A DNA stretch of 64,000 nucleotides from DAMCZI01 sp032095175 (GCA_032095175.1 DAMCZI010000016.1:1-64000); one strand, 5' to 3'. Counted from the stretch's first letter, positions 45,066 through 55,658 are shown. Numbers and translations: made by a program. Notes: a model not told the origin generated them from the sequence alone.

Positions 45066-46172
45066 TCATTTATCTATTATTATCTTACATATTCTATCCA
45101 CATCATCTAACTTTAAATCTCCATATAAAGGTAGTGTAAGCACACGTTGTGAAATATATTGCGCTGCTGGAGTTTCATTTGCATTAAACACATCTCTATA
45201 GCAATCAAAATCATTTGTCAATGGATAAAAATATTTTCTAGGGAAAATGTTATTTTCTTTAAGCCTTTCACATATTTCATTCCTTGTACAACCAAAAACT
45301 TTTTCATCAAACACAACAGGAAAATAGGCATAATTAGACTGAATATTCTTCTTTTCTTTTATTATTTTAATTCCTTCTTTATTTGATAACCATTCTCTAT
45401 ATCTTTCAACAACAGCCTTTCTCTTTTTTATCTCATCATCAACATGCCTTAAATTGCAAATTCCCATGGCTGCTTGAAATTCATTCATCTTTGCATTTGA
45501 GCCCACACCATCCACTAAAACCTCAGATTTAATTCCAAAGTTTTTTAAAGTGTATAGTTCCCTGCCAATTTCTTTATTCTTAAAAGTAACTCCGCCCCCC
45601 TCTATGGTATTAAAAACCTTGGTTGCATGAAAGCTGAACATTGAGGCATCACCAAAATTACCTATACTTTGTCCATCTATTTTTTCGCCAAAAGCATGAG
45701 CTGCATCATATATTACTTTTAGATCATACTTTTTAGCAATTCTATTAATTTCATAGACATCACATATATTTCCATATACATGGACTGGAAGTATTGCACA
45801 TGTTCTATCATTTATGAGTTCCTCTATCTTCGATACATCCATTGTGTAATCATCTGTATTTATATCACAAAAAATTGGTGTTAGATTATTTCTAACAATT
45901 GCATGGGTTGTAGATGCAAATGTAAAAGGAGTTGTAATTACTTCTCCTCTTAATTTCATGGCTTGAAGCAGTAATTCTAAGGCTAAATGACCATTGGCAA
46001 ATAGTGAAATGTTATCCACCTTAAGATAATTAATTAACTCCTTCTCCAATTTACTGTGAATACTACCCATATTAGTCATCCATGCAGTATTCCATATAGG
46101 TTTTATTTCATCAATATATTCTTCTAAGGGAGGCATTGATGAACGAGTTACAAATATACTCTTCGGATTCAT
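45066..46172 (-). CDS. DegT/DnrJ/EryC1 sugar aminotransferase (VioA-like)
   Basis: A 368-residue PLP enzyme. LFANGHLALELLLQAM binds cofactor phosphate, YDAAHAFGEKI carries the Asp, and FSFHATKVFNTIEGGGV contains the Schiff-base Lys. The TTPFTFASTTHAIVRN and LPVHVYGN segments are typical of enzymes that aminate dTDP-4-keto-6-deoxyglucose at C4 (VioA). Since rfbA and rfbB make that substrate, a dTDP-viosamine-type product is a reasonable inference, not proof. Start 46172 is set by GGAGGA eight bases upstream. Confidence 0.85.
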   Translation of the reverse strand: MNPKSIFVTRSSMPPLEEYIDEIKPIWNTAWMTNMGSIHSKLEKELINYLKVDNISLFANGHLALELLLQAMKLRGEVITTPFTFASTTHAIVRNNLTPIFCDINTDDYTMDVSKIEELINDRTCAILPVHVYGNICDVYEINRIAKKYDLKVIYDAAHAFGEKIDGQSIGNFGDASMFSFHATKVFNTIEGGGVTFKNKEIGRELYTLKNFGIKSEVLVDGVGSNAKMNEFQAAMGICNLRHVDDEIKKRKAVVERYREWLSNKEGIKIIKEKKNIQSNYAYFPVVFDEKVFGCTRNEICERLKENNIFPRKYFYPLTNDFDCYRDVFNANETPAAQYISQRVLTLPLYGDLKLDDVDRICKIIIDK

Positions 46173-46245
46173 TTGTGCATTCCTCCACATTATTTCTTAA
46201 GTGTTAATTAGCTTGTTTTATACGATTTATTTAATCAATTCCTAG

Positions 46246-46279
46246 AACTTCAGAAGGGTTAATTTCCTTATCTGAAGTT
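46246..46279. terminator. Hairpin after the large glycosyltransferase gene
   Basis: AACTTCAGA and TCTGAAGTT flank a 16-base loop in the gap before the aminotransferase gene. The T-rich flank is better on the plus strand than on the transcribed minus strand, so termination is uncertain. Confidence 0.4.
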
Positions 46280-46303
46280 TTATTTTTGCTGTTCTGAACG
46301 AGT

Positions 46304-49300
46304 TCACTCTTTAAAAGCTAATATCAAATCCTCTCTACTATTAAAACCATATTTCTTTACTTCTTCACAGGTAAAGAATTCACTGTTTTCTATTATTTTT
46401 AATTTAAAACCTGCAGTTTCAAGTCTTTTAAATAAATCTGTTCCATATATTCTTACATGATCCGACTGACCATAAAACTTTCTTCTTAACTCATCAGTAT
46501 TTATGTTGCTATCTTCAAAAGACTTATCTATTAATGGTGAATAAGGAGTTTGCAAAACAGCAGCACTGCCTTTTTTTAATACTCTGTATAATTCTTTCAT
46601 AGCCTTTAAATCATCTGGGACATGTTCTAAAACATGGTTGCAGATAATAAAATCAAAATAATTATCATTGAATTGTATGTTTGTAATATCCATTTTCATA
46701 ATAGAATTATTAACTGGATACAAGTCTCCACATATATATTCCCTTGCACCTAAATTATATACAATATCCTGTATATGCTTTTCTGGTGCAACATGAAGTA
46801 CATTCTTTCCTTTTATATATTTATCCCATATTTTTAACTCATCAAAGTATTTTACAAGATGTCGTTCTCTATCATGAGAATAGCAATGTGGACATGAAAA
46901 ATTTTCTGTATCACTGCCAATAACATTATACTTATAAGTAAAATCTGAGGAATGCTCTCTATATTGATAAGGCAGGAATCTTTCAATTCTATTTCCACAT
47001 ACATTGCATTCACAATTGTTTTCTATCTCTTTATATATAATTTCATTAATCACTTTATTATTTACTTCAACAATTTCTTCTTTTAAATCCATTTCTACAT
47101 CTGGCTTATCTAATACATAGTTATTCAATGATACTAGCATGGAACCAAAGTATTTGCTTAAAACTTTTTTATACTCCATTCCATTTATAATGCCTTTTTT
47201 ATAACTGTTTTCTATCAGATAGAACCATGCCAGGCTTCCTTTAATAAATACCTTTGACATATTAGTACTTTGATCAGGATGTACTCTGAAATAACTTAGT
47301 GCATCAGAAATATAAACTAAATCCCCATATTGAAGCAGTGAAAACCAATTTGCAACATCCGCAATTCCCCAAAACTTAACATTATTAAAATATCCATAAA
47401 CCCCTTCATTTAGATATCTTTTTTTGAACAATACAGTAGAAGGCTCACCTATATAATTTAAAAGATTTGTAGCAACGTATTTACACATCTTTTGTCCACT
47501 TATTATAGTATCCTTACTAAATAATCTGTTAAACGGACCACCTAAGGAAAGCCTTTTGCCTTCTTCATCAATGGGCTGTCTTACTGATGTAACAAGAGTT
47601 ACATTGGGATTTTCCCAAAAATACTTCATCATTTTTTCAATTTTTTCTTCATGAAAAACATCATCATGATTTAGATAATTAACATATTCCCCTCTGCTCC
47701 TTAATAAGCATTGTAAATGATTTTTATAACCATAGTCCATTCCCTCTCGTTCATTTTTAAAATAAACTATATTGCTGTATCTTTTCAGATAAGGCTGTAT
47801 GAAATTTTCCACTTCATTTGTAGTACTATCATCACCAATTATTATTTCAATATTTGGATATGTTTGATTTATTGCACTCTCTAATGCTTCTTTTAAATAA
47901 ATTGTCTGATTATATGCAGGTATTAAAATGCTTACTAAAGGCAATTCTCCATTTTCCCCATCGTCATCACTTGTGCAGCTTTTAGGGCAGTTTACTAAAT
48001 TCTTATCTATATTTTCATAAAGCTTTTTAAATAATTCATATTTCTCACAATAACAGTCTTTTATCTTAAAACTATCAAAATAATTGATTATATTTTTACA
48101 ATGATTTTCACATGATAGCAGTGCAATTCTAAAGTCTTGATTTTTAATCAAAAATCCACTTTCTTTTGATTTTAAAACTTCATTTGCATAATCCAAAGTA
48201 TATAGCAATTTAAAACAGTCCGAACTAAATTTTTCTATATTTTTAATGCTTATATAGCTTAAAATATCATTTATAAATACAGCTTTTCCACTAGATAGTA
48301 TATTAAGCATACCATTGAGAGTCAATACATATCCATATTCTCTTTCTTTGCAAGCTTCTAATTGCTTCATGAGTGTTTTTTTTCTAAAAAGAATTGCAGT
48401 TGGCTCAAGAATAAAATTGAGATTATTCTTTAGTATTAAGTTACCAAAACCCACACCATCAGTAATAGTATCTTCTTTAATAATTTCATTGGTTTTGCTG
48501 ATAATATCACCAGCATTTCCATCATTATCTATGGCAGTAATATGTGATGTAATCAATGATATTTCTTCGTTATTATCTTGAATAAAATAATTTATCATTT
48601 TTTCTATTCTATTAGGTTCAAATATATCATAATCTATTAAATAATTTACATATTTGCCTTGAGCTATTTCCAGAAGTTTTTTATTATTATTTATTTGATT
48701 CATGGAGTTTTTATCATGGAAGTATATTATGTTGTTATTTTTTTTAATATATCTATCCATCAATAGCTTCTCTGTATTATCACTTGTGCTAAAATCGCCA
48801 ATAATAATTTCTATATTTTTATATGTTTGATTCAAGACACTTTCTAATGCAAGGGTAAAATACTCCGGATTATCACAGGTTGGCATAAGCACACTTACAA
48901 GAGGAAATATATCTTGCAAATACTGATTCAAAAATACATTTCTATAGAATTCATACTGGTCTTTTACATTTTCTGATGCACAGTCATGAATGCACCATGC
49001 TTCTTTCTGCTCAGGAACTACAACCTTAAATCCTGCCAAATTAAATTCATAACTTTGAGATGCATCATAAAAATACCAGCCATTAAAAATTTCTTCCTTC
49101 CAAGTTATATCATACTGTGTAATCATTATTAACCCATCGATTGATTTAACAGTTGTATATTCATCTACTGTTTTCTTAAAAGATAGCAATTGCATTTCGC
49201 CATTTTTTTTAGAATAGACTTGTCCATATTTTTGACTAGATTCAAGCCATATACCGCTTACTGGCAAAGCCTTTGCACCTATTGCTCCTATCATTCCAAT

Positions 49301-49570
49301 GCTTTTATCCTTATTAAAAATATTCAATATATCATATATAAAGTATTTATTAATAATAAATACATCCTGATGTAAATATACTTTATATTTTGCATCAGTT
49401 TCTCTCATTGCGGCATTATAACCTGATGCCATGCTTTCTGCTTCATTTATGGAAACTGCATCTATTTCATAACCCTCTGGAATACTTAAACTGTTTATAT
49501 ACATTAAACATTCCTGATATTGTCTTTCATTATTAACACAAGTAATAAAGCAAATTTTTTTGTTATTCAT
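46304..49570 (-). CDS. Giant fusion: StrF-type domain, two GT2 domains, zinc ribbon and methyltransferase
   Basis: About 1088 residues with at least five parts. Residues 5-220 are a StrF-like glycosyltransferase domain (KICFITCVNNERQYQECLMY, YKVYLHQDVFIIN). Residues about 225-520 are a first GT2 domain whose acidic motif is weak (NYLIDYDIF). Residues about 545-820 are a second GT2 domain with SILIPAYNQT and NYLNHDD. Near 855-897 two CxxC pairs (CNVCGN, CPHC) suggest a zinc ribbon. Residues 920-1088 are a SAM methyltransferase (NVLHVAPEKHIQDI, ICNHVLEHVPDD). ATG 49570 has AGGTG six bases upstream inside the preceding gene. The likely role is building and methylating the flagellin glycan. Confidence 0.85.
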   Translation of the reverse strand: MNNKKICFITCVNNERQYQECLMYINSLSIPEGYEIDAVSINEAESMASGYNAAMRETDAKYKVYLHQDVFIINKYFIYDILNIFNKDKSIGMIGAIGAKALPVSGIWLESSQKYGQVYSKKNGEMQLLSFKKTVDEYTTVKSIDGLIMITQYDITWKEEIFNGWYFYDASQSYEFNLAGFKVVVPEQKEAWCIHDCASENVKDQYEFYRNVFLNQYLQDIFPLVSVLMPTCDNPEYFTLALESVLNQTYKNIEIIIGDFSTSDNTEKLLMDRYIKKNNNIIYFHDKNSMNQINNNKKLLEIAQGKYVNYLIDYDIFEPNRIEKMINYFIQDNNEEISLITSHITAIDNDGNAGDIISKTNEIIKEDTITDGVGFGNLILKNNLNFILEPTAILFRKKTLMKQLEACKEREYGYVLTLNGMLNILSSGKAVFINDILSYISIKNIEKFSSDCFKLLYTLDYANEVLKSKESGFLIKNQDFRIALLSCENHCKNIINYFDSFKIKDCYCEKYELFKKLYENIDKNLVNCPKSCTSDDDGENGELPLVSILIPAYNQTIYLKEALESAINQTYPNIEIIIGDDSTTNEVENFIQPYLKRYSNIVYFKNEREGMDYGYKNHLQCLLRSRGEYVNYLNHDDVFHEEKIEKMMKYFWENPNVTLVTSVRQPIDEEGKRLSLGGPFNRLFSKDTIISGQKMCKYVATNLLNYIGEPSTVLFKKRYLNEGVYGYFNNVKFWGIADVANWFSLLQYGDLVYISDALSYFRVHPDQSTNMSKVFIKGSLAWFYLIENSYKKGIINGMEYKKVLSKYFGSMLVSLNNYVLDKPDVEMDLKEEIVEVNNKVINEIIYKEIENNCECNVCGNRIERFLPYQYREHSSDFTYKYNVIGSDTENFSCPHCYSHDRERHLVKYFDELKIWDKYIKGKNVLHVAPEKHIQDIVYNLGAREYICGDLYPVNNSIMKMDITNIQFNDNYFDFIICNHVLEHVPDDLKAMKELYRVLKKGSAAVLQTPYSPLIDKSFEDSNINTDELRRKFYGQSDHVRIYGTDLFKRLETAGFKLKIIENSEFFTCEEVKKYGFNSREDLILAFKE

Positions 49571-50951
49571 TTGTTTCACCTACAATTTCTTTCATCAGTT
49601 TGATAGCTTTTCTATCATCCTTTGGCATGGATTTTAAAAAGCTAAAGGCTGTTTGCTTATCTCCTAACTTGTAGGCTGCAAAGGAAATATTATAAACTGT
49701 ATCTCTGTAATTCGGATTATATTTATATGCTAATTCTAATATTTTTAATGATCCATCATAATTTTTATTATTAAACATATAAGCTGCTATCAAATTGAAT
49801 ACTTCCTCCTTCTTTATGATACTTTCAAGAATTATTTGATTTAATTCATCGTATTTTTCACTACTGCTCAAATAGTTATATAAAAATTTCAAGCTTTCTT
49901 CAGTATCTATTGAATTCTCTACTCTTCTTAAAATGTATTCAACTTCTTTTTCTATATTATGATTTTCCTGACAGATAACTAAATATTTCTGTGTTAAATA
50001 TTGTTTTTTCACGTTTTCTCCGGATAATTTTGAAAAATAATCAACTATTTCTTCATCTTCTTGAGATGGTTCTATAATCTGTGGTTGAATTTCAATATTC
50101 GAAAACATATTATCAGTAAATAATTCAGTAATTTCACTATAATTATAATATTTATATAATCTTTCTTTTTTAAAGTTTTTTTCGCCACTTAATATTTTAA
50201 TCATTTCTTTATAGTAATTAGAATTACTTATAGTTACGAATAATCTTCCACCATCCTTTAGAAAGCTTCCTATATACCTTAATGCATCCTTAGGCATCCT
50301 GGAATATTCCAAAGAATCTGTAATTAAGATATAATCAAAATATTTTTCTGAGAAACTGAATATATTATCAATATTAGCAATTTCAACATCAGCAAATTTG
50401 CTTGAAAATTCTGCTGCAGCTTTACTGCTCTCTATTCCAAATAAATTAGCATCTTGAAAAGTATGTTTTATCTTCAGTAGAAAGGCACCAAAGCCACATC
50501 CAACATGAAGTACATTAATCTTTGATTTATTATAGTCAAATTTATTTATGATATTTGTATAAATATTTGAATTTTCTTTATCATAGTAACTAATTAATAT
50601 ATTTTCTAATATCATATCTATATTTCTTTTATAGTTTTCATCATATGAATTCTCCTTGGATTTTTCATAGTATTCATATGCCTTAACATATAGCTTCTTG
50701 TTTTCATAAATGTAAGCCATGTTAAACAGCAAGTCAGCATTATTGGAATCAATATTAAGTCCTTTAATTATAATTTTTTCTGCTTCCTCTAGTTCACCTT
50801 TTATAATACAAATAATAGCTTTCATAGAGAAAACTTCTATATCATCCTCAGCAATCTTTTCATATTTTAAAAGCATTTTTTCCGCTTCTGATATATTGTT
50901 TTCATCTATTAATTCCTGAATTTTAGCCTTATATTGTATGGAATCATTCAT
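49563..50951 (-). CDS. TPR-methyltransferase-TPR protein
   Basis: A 462-residue protein in three parts: N-terminal TPR repeats (about 1-130, NADLLFNMAYIYENKKLYVK), a SAM methyltransferase (about 145-320, NVLHVGCGFGAFLLKIKHTF, FDYILITDSLEYSRMPKDAL), and a C-terminal TPR module (about 335-462) that recurs in the proteins at 53877 and 59767. The glycine-rich SAM loop is intact. It overlaps the next gene by eight bases and follows the previous one by four, so it is tightly co-translated. Confidence 0.82.
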   Translation of the reverse strand: MNDSIQYKAKIQELIDENNISEAEKMLLKYEKIAEDDIEVFSMKAIICIIKGELEEAEKIIIKGLNIDSNNADLLFNMAYIYENKKLYVKAYEYYEKSKENSYDENYKRNIDMILENILISYYDKENSNIYTNIINKFDYNKSKINVLHVGCGFGAFLLKIKHTFQDANLFGIESSKAAAEFSSKFADVEIANIDNIFSFSEKYFDYILITDSLEYSRMPKDALRYIGSFLKDGGRLFVTISNSNYYKEMIKILSGEKNFKKERLYKYYNYSEITELFTDNMFSNIEIQPQIIEPSQEDEEIVDYFSKLSGENVKKQYLTQKYLVICQENHNIEKEVEYILRRVENSIDTEESLKFLYNYLSSSEKYDELNQIILESIIKKEEVFNLIAAYMFNNKNYDGSLKILELAYKYNPNYRDTVYNISFAAYKLGDKQTAFSFLKSMPKDDRKAIKLMKEIVGETNE

Positions 50952-50955
50952 CCTA

Positions 50956-53859
50956 TCACCTCATACCTGTATGTTTGCTTGTGGTATTTCTTTGATTTTT
51001 ATAAACTTCATAAGTAGCATTTAAATATGCATACCCAAATCTCCTGTCAGGTTCCAAATGAGCGCCCTCAGCCCATTCGTTCCATGCATTTATAAATACA
51101 TATCTTTCATTAACAGGAAAGTGATTAATTGTATAATTTGTTAAATCCTCTAACCATTCTTTATATAATTCTGGTGTAGAACCATGGAATATAAAACTAC
51201 TATTTGGTTTTCTTGAGGTATTATCCCAGGATGGAAAAGCAGTTTTAAATGTTTTATAATCACTTTCATTCAAATACTCCTTTTCCTCAATTAATTGCTT
51301 ATAATCGAAAAATTCACCAGAATAGTTTTTATTTAATGTTTTGAATCCATCAACTATAGCATTATAATTTATTGAACCATGTGGTGGAAATTCCACTTCT
51401 GCATCTAATCCATATTCGTCTGGTGAAGTAAACTCAAAGGTTTTAGCACCAATAATAAATAATTCACCTAGTCCATTTTTCCTGCATATTTCTCTCCACA
51501 TATTTACTGTACTTTTTACATTTGGTATTATATCTGCTCTATATATAATCAGCACAGGTTTATCTCCAACTTTAATATATCTATCATCATTGAAATATTT
51601 TATGATATCATTAATAAATGCAGCATCATTTTCTGGAGAATGCTCTTGACTAATTAATATACTATTTTCTTCTCCATCCCATCTTCTAGTCCAATTTTCA
51701 TTTGCCCAGCATATACAATATGGAAAATCTATATTTCTATTTTGATATAGATTTTCCAATGGCTTCTCAAGTAATTTCTTTCCATTAAACCAATAATAAT
51801 AAAAACAGAATCCGTGTATTCCATAATTTTTTGCAATTTCTATCTGCTTTTTCATAGAAGAAATATCAGTTAAATTATAAAATCCCAAATCACTAGGGAG
51901 GTGAGGTTGATAATGTCCAGCATACATAGGCATTGCTCTTGTTACATTTGTCCACTCAGTAAAACCCTTTCCCCACCATTCATCGTTTTCTGGTATAGAA
52001 TGAAACTGAGGCAAATAAAAAGCTATATATTTAACATTATTTTCTTCTTTTTCAATTTTGTTTTTAACAAATTCCTTATAGCTGTCATCCTTATAATTAT
52101 AAAGCTTCATAATATAGTCTAAATAGTTACTTTCATCAAGCATGCTGTCTATAACTTCTTTATCTTTCTTTGATAAGTTTATATTATTGTAAGTATTGCT
52201 AATTTTACAATGGCCTATTATCTTATTAATCATAAGGCTAAAATAATATCTAATAAAAACATCCTTAATTCTACATACTTCTCTATTATGTTTTAATAAA
52301 CTGTTTAATGAGTCTAAATATTGTATGAGAACTCCATTTTGATAAACTATATTTAAAAGTTCTTGTGACTTAACAAATTCTAGAATACTGTTTTTAAATA
52401 TATCTATAAGATTATAATAAGTTTTATCAAGTTTTTCAAAATGATTAACATTTTCTTTTTCTATTAATTTTTGTGAAAGCCAAACAGTTTCTAGTACTCC
52501 TTTATATTTGGTTAGAGCTCTTCTCTGATCCTGTGTTTCATGAATTCTATAATAACTAAGTGTATCTGATAAGTATATAATGCGCCCTTTTTCAGACATT
52601 CTTATCCATGTCACCATATCACTTATTACAGAGTAGTTTCTTCCTTCATAGCATCCAAATATTCCTTTTTCCAAATATTCCTTTTTAAATAAAGGCGTTG
52701 TTGTTTCACCTATATAGTTAGTCCTTGTTTGAATAAAAAGTTTTTTTAAATCATTTTCAGATATATAAGTGGGTTTATAAAATAATTTCTGTGTTTCATT
52801 AATAGAGTTAATCACATCTCCATTTTTATCTATTGCCTGCCTATGGGACGTAACAAGTGCAAGTGATGAATCCTGAATAAAATAGTTCATCATAACTTTT
52901 AATTTATCCCTATTGTAAATATCATCATCCATCAAAAAACAGATGTATTCACTCTTTGCCAAATTAACAGCTTTATTAAAATTATCAATAACATCCAATT
53001 CTTTTTCATTCTTATAATATCTTATTAATGGACTTTTAAGATAATCTTTCACAACATCTCTTACACTGTTGTTTGTACTATTATCACATATAACAATTTC
53101 GATATTTTTATAGCTTTGATTTAATGCACTTTCAAGAGCTATTTTAAAATATTCAGGTCTGTTGTAGGCAGTTATCATTATTGAAACTAATGGAAATATA
53201 AATTCAGAATACTCATTTATAAAAATATCCTGATATTTTTTATAGTCATCAACTATTCTAACAGTTCCACAGTCATGAATACACCAGGGCTTCTCCTGTG
53301 GAGGCACGACAACCTTGTATTTGTTTTTCAAAAACTCAACACTTTGAGAAACATCATAAAAGTGCCAGCCATCAAATATATCCTCTCTCCATTTTATATC
53401 ATATTGGGTAATCATCATAAAGCCATCAATTGCTTGAACATCTTCAATATTTTCATCTACATTTTCAAATTTAAGAATATTCATTTTCCCTCTATGGCTT
53501 TCATATACTTGACCACAGCATTCCTTTGCCTCCCACCAGCAGCCGCTTGTGGGAATAATACTTGATCCTGTCATCCCTATCATGCCAATATCTGAGTTTG
53601 AATCAAAAACACCAATGAAATCATTAATAAAATTTCTGTTAATTATAAATACATCCTGATGTAAATACACCTTATACTTTGCATCAGTCTTTGTTAATGC
53701 TTCATTATATCCTGATGTAATACTACTGGCATTTCTAATAGCAAGAGTTTCCACTTTTATCCCTGCTGGAACATTTAAAGATTTTATATACAACATAGCT
53801 TCTTTATACATAGCTTCATCATTAACACAAGTAATAAAACATATTTTATTAGAATCCAT
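50956..53859 (-). CDS. Fusion of StrF-type domain, GT2 domain and WbsX-like domain
   Basis: A 967-residue protein. Residues 4-220 are a StrF-like domain (NKICFITCVNDEAMYKEAML, YKVYLHQDVFIIN) closely similar to that of the protein at 46304. Residues about 222-480 are a GT2 domain (SIMITAYNRPEYFKIALESA, CFLMDDDIY). A helical linker follows, and residues about 610-955 are a WbsX/GH99-like domain (YIAFYLPQFHSIPENDEWWG, NENWTRRWDG, FINAWNEWAEGAHLEP). WbsX domains are associated with rhamnan or O-antigen synthesis. AAAGGAG precedes the ATG. Confidence 0.85.
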   Translation of the reverse strand: MDSNKICFITCVNDEAMYKEAMLYIKSLNVPAGIKVETLAIRNASSITSGYNEALTKTDAKYKVYLHQDVFIINRNFINDFIGVFDSNSDIGMIGMTGSSIIPTSGCWWEAKECCGQVYESHRGKMNILKFENVDENIEDVQAIDGFMMITQYDIKWREDIFDGWHFYDVSQSVEFLKNKYKVVVPPQEKPWCIHDCGTVRIVDDYKKYQDIFINEYSEFIFPLVSIMITAYNRPEYFKIALESALNQSYKNIEIVICDNSTNNSVRDVVKDYLKSPLIRYYKNEKELDVIDNFNKAVNLAKSEYICFLMDDDIYNRDKLKVMMNYFIQDSSLALVTSHRQAIDKNGDVINSINETQKLFYKPTYISENDLKKLFIQTRTNYIGETTTPLFKKEYLEKGIFGCYEGRNYSVISDMVTWIRMSEKGRIIYLSDTLSYYRIHETQDQRRALTKYKGVLETVWLSQKLIEKENVNHFEKLDKTYYNLIDIFKNSILEFVKSQELLNIVYQNGVLIQYLDSLNSLLKHNREVCRIKDVFIRYYFSLMINKIIGHCKISNTYNNINLSKKDKEVIDSMLDESNYLDYIMKLYNYKDDSYKEFVKNKIEKEENNVKYIAFYLPQFHSIPENDEWWGKGFTEWTNVTRAMPMYAGHYQPHLPSDLGFYNLTDISSMKKQIEIAKNYGIHGFCFYYYWFNGKKLLEKPLENLYQNRNIDFPYCICWANENWTRRWDGEENSILISQEHSPENDAAFINDIIKYFNDDRYIKVGDKPVLIIYRADIIPNVKSTVNMWREICRKNGLGELFIIGAKTFEFTSPDEYGLDAEVEFPPHGSINYNAIVDGFKTLNKNYSGEFFDYKQLIEEKEYLNESDYKTFKTAFPSWDNTSRKPNSSFIFHGSTPELYKEWLEDLTNYTINHFPVNERYVFINAWNEWAEGAHLEPDRRFGYAYLNATYEVYKNQRNTTSKHTGMR

Positions 53860-53876
53860 AGCTATTCTCCTTTAAT

Positions 53877-55658
53877 TTAAGCTCTATCTACATAAGCAAT
53901 AAGTTCAAGTATTTCATTATCCTTAGTATTCAATCTGTTTAAATATTCTAACGCGAGCTTTTTTTCTCCCATTTCATTCAGCACAAAACCTATATTATAA
54001 ATGGTATCTCTATGTTGATTATTAATCTCATAGGATGCTTGTAAAAATGGAATTACACAGTCATATATCCCCTGGTTGAAACAATTTACTGCAATATTAT
54101 TTAAAATTTCATTTTTTTCAATTATTGAATTATCTATTACTGCTATTAATTCCTCTGGTGTCACCTCATTATTAGAAAGCATTTTAAGTATTTCTTTTTC
54201 ATTATCTTCTTTATCTATATCATTCTCTATTCTTCTTAATACAAATTTTATTTTTCTTATATACTCATCAATTTTGTGATTTTCCATATCAATATCACCA
54301 TCCTGAGTTTTTTTTGCTGTTATTATAAAATACTTTGTTCTCAATAAATTCTCATATTCCTTACCAGTTCTTTTGATAATTATATTTACTATTTGTGTTG
54401 ATTCATTGTCCATATCCTCGGTTACATTTATTATCTCTATATTAGAAAAGCCATTATTCTCAAGACATTTTATTATACTTGTATCGTTATGTACACTAAT
54501 GTTTATTTGTTTTTTTAATTCTTCATCTTTTAATGTAAGCTTTTCTTTACTATTTATAAAGTAATTTAAATTTGTTGAATTGAGTATAGTAACAATTACC
54601 CTTCCTTCCACAGCAATGCTGTATTTTATCTTATTCAATAAATCATTAATATCATTTGCTTGATTTAAAAGTTCTGGAATTAGTATATAGTCAAAATAAT
54701 TCTTGTAATCTTCTAAGTTCAATGTATTGATATCCTGTACCATTGTTTTGGCAAAACCTTCAGATTCTCTTAAAGCATGTTTGTTAATATCAACTCCATA
54801 TAAAGAAGAATTTTTGTACATATTTTTAATTAATAGTAAATTTGCTCCGCATCCACAGCCAATTTCCAGTAATTTAAATGTACTTTCTTTTTCTTCAACT
54901 ATAAGTTCTAATACATCTCTATATATTGACATGTTTTCCCCTGATGTAAACCCCCACTTTTCTTTAAACTTTCTTTCATTCTCAGTAAGAATTTTTCCAT
55001 ACATAGAGTTACTTTTAAAGGATGTACCCCCATAGTGATGAATAAATGTATCCTTACACAGCATTAATTTATACCCACAATTTCTTATTCGTACACAATA
55101 ATCGTCATCTTCAAAATTTCCTGGAGTAAATATTTCATCAAGGTACCCAACATTTTCAAAAACTTCTCTTTTAAGCAAAAGACAAAAACCAATTAATTTT
55201 AGTCGTTCTTCCCATTTAGAAGAATTAGATATATTGTATTTTTTCGAGAATTCTATCATTTCATCAATATTGTTATAACTAACCTCTATACTCTGATAGT
55301 ATGCAGCACTATTTGTAACAGGCCCAACAGCTCCAATATCTTTATTACTATAAAGGCATTTTTTCAAATTACTGAGCCAAGATGGGGTTACTATTATATC
55401 ATTATTGAGAAGCAATATATCCTCACCTTTAGAGATTTTCATTCCTTGGTTGCATCCCTTTGGAAAGCCAACATTATCTAAATTAATAATTTTTACTATG
55501 TCCTCTTGTAACATTAACCATTCAACTGTACCATCAGTTGATTTGTTATCAACAACTATTAACTCATATTCTTCAGATTTAGTATATTGTCTTATACTTT
55601 CAATACATTTTATGGTATAATCCAATTTATTAAATGTAAGTATAATTATACTTGTCAT
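53877..55658 (-). CDS. Fusion of GT2 glycosyltransferase, methyltransferase and TPR module
   Basis: A 593-residue protein. Residues 1-235 are a GT2 domain (SIIILTFNKLDYTIKCIESI, ILLLNNDIIVTPSWLSNL, NFEDDDYCVRIRNCGYKL). Residues about 262-430 are a SAM methyltransferase (KLLEIGCGCGANLLLIKNMY). Residues about 455-593 are the TPR module shared with the proteins at 49563 and 59767 (RDTIYNIGFVLNEMGEKKLA). AAGGAG lies 11 bases before the ATG. Confidence 0.84.
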   Translation of the reverse strand: MTSIIILTFNKLDYTIKCIESIRQYTKSEEYELIVVDNKSTDGTVEWLMLQEDIVKIINLDNVGFPKGCNQGMKISKGEDILLLNNDIIVTPSWLSNLKKCLYSNKDIGAVGPVTNSAAYYQSIEVSYNNIDEMIEFSKKYNISNSSKWEERLKLIGFCLLLKREVFENVGYLDEIFTPGNFEDDDYCVRIRNCGYKLMLCKDTFIHHYGGTSFKSNSMYGKILTENERKFKEKWGFTSGENMSIYRDVLELIVEEKESTFKLLEIGCGCGANLLLIKNMYKNSSLYGVDINKHALRESEGFAKTMVQDINTLNLEDYKNYFDYILIPELLNQANDINDLLNKIKYSIAVEGRVIVTILNSTNLNYFINSKEKLTLKDEELKKQINISVHNDTSIIKCLENNGFSNIEIINVTEDMDNESTQIVNIIIKRTGKEYENLLRTKYFIITAKKTQDGDIDMENHKIDEYIRKIKFVLRRIENDIDKEDNEKEILKMLSNNEVTPEELIAVIDNSIIEKNEILNNIAVNCFNQGIYDCVIPFLQASYEINNQHRDTIYNIGFVLNEMGEKKLALEYLNRLNTKDNEILELIAYVDRA

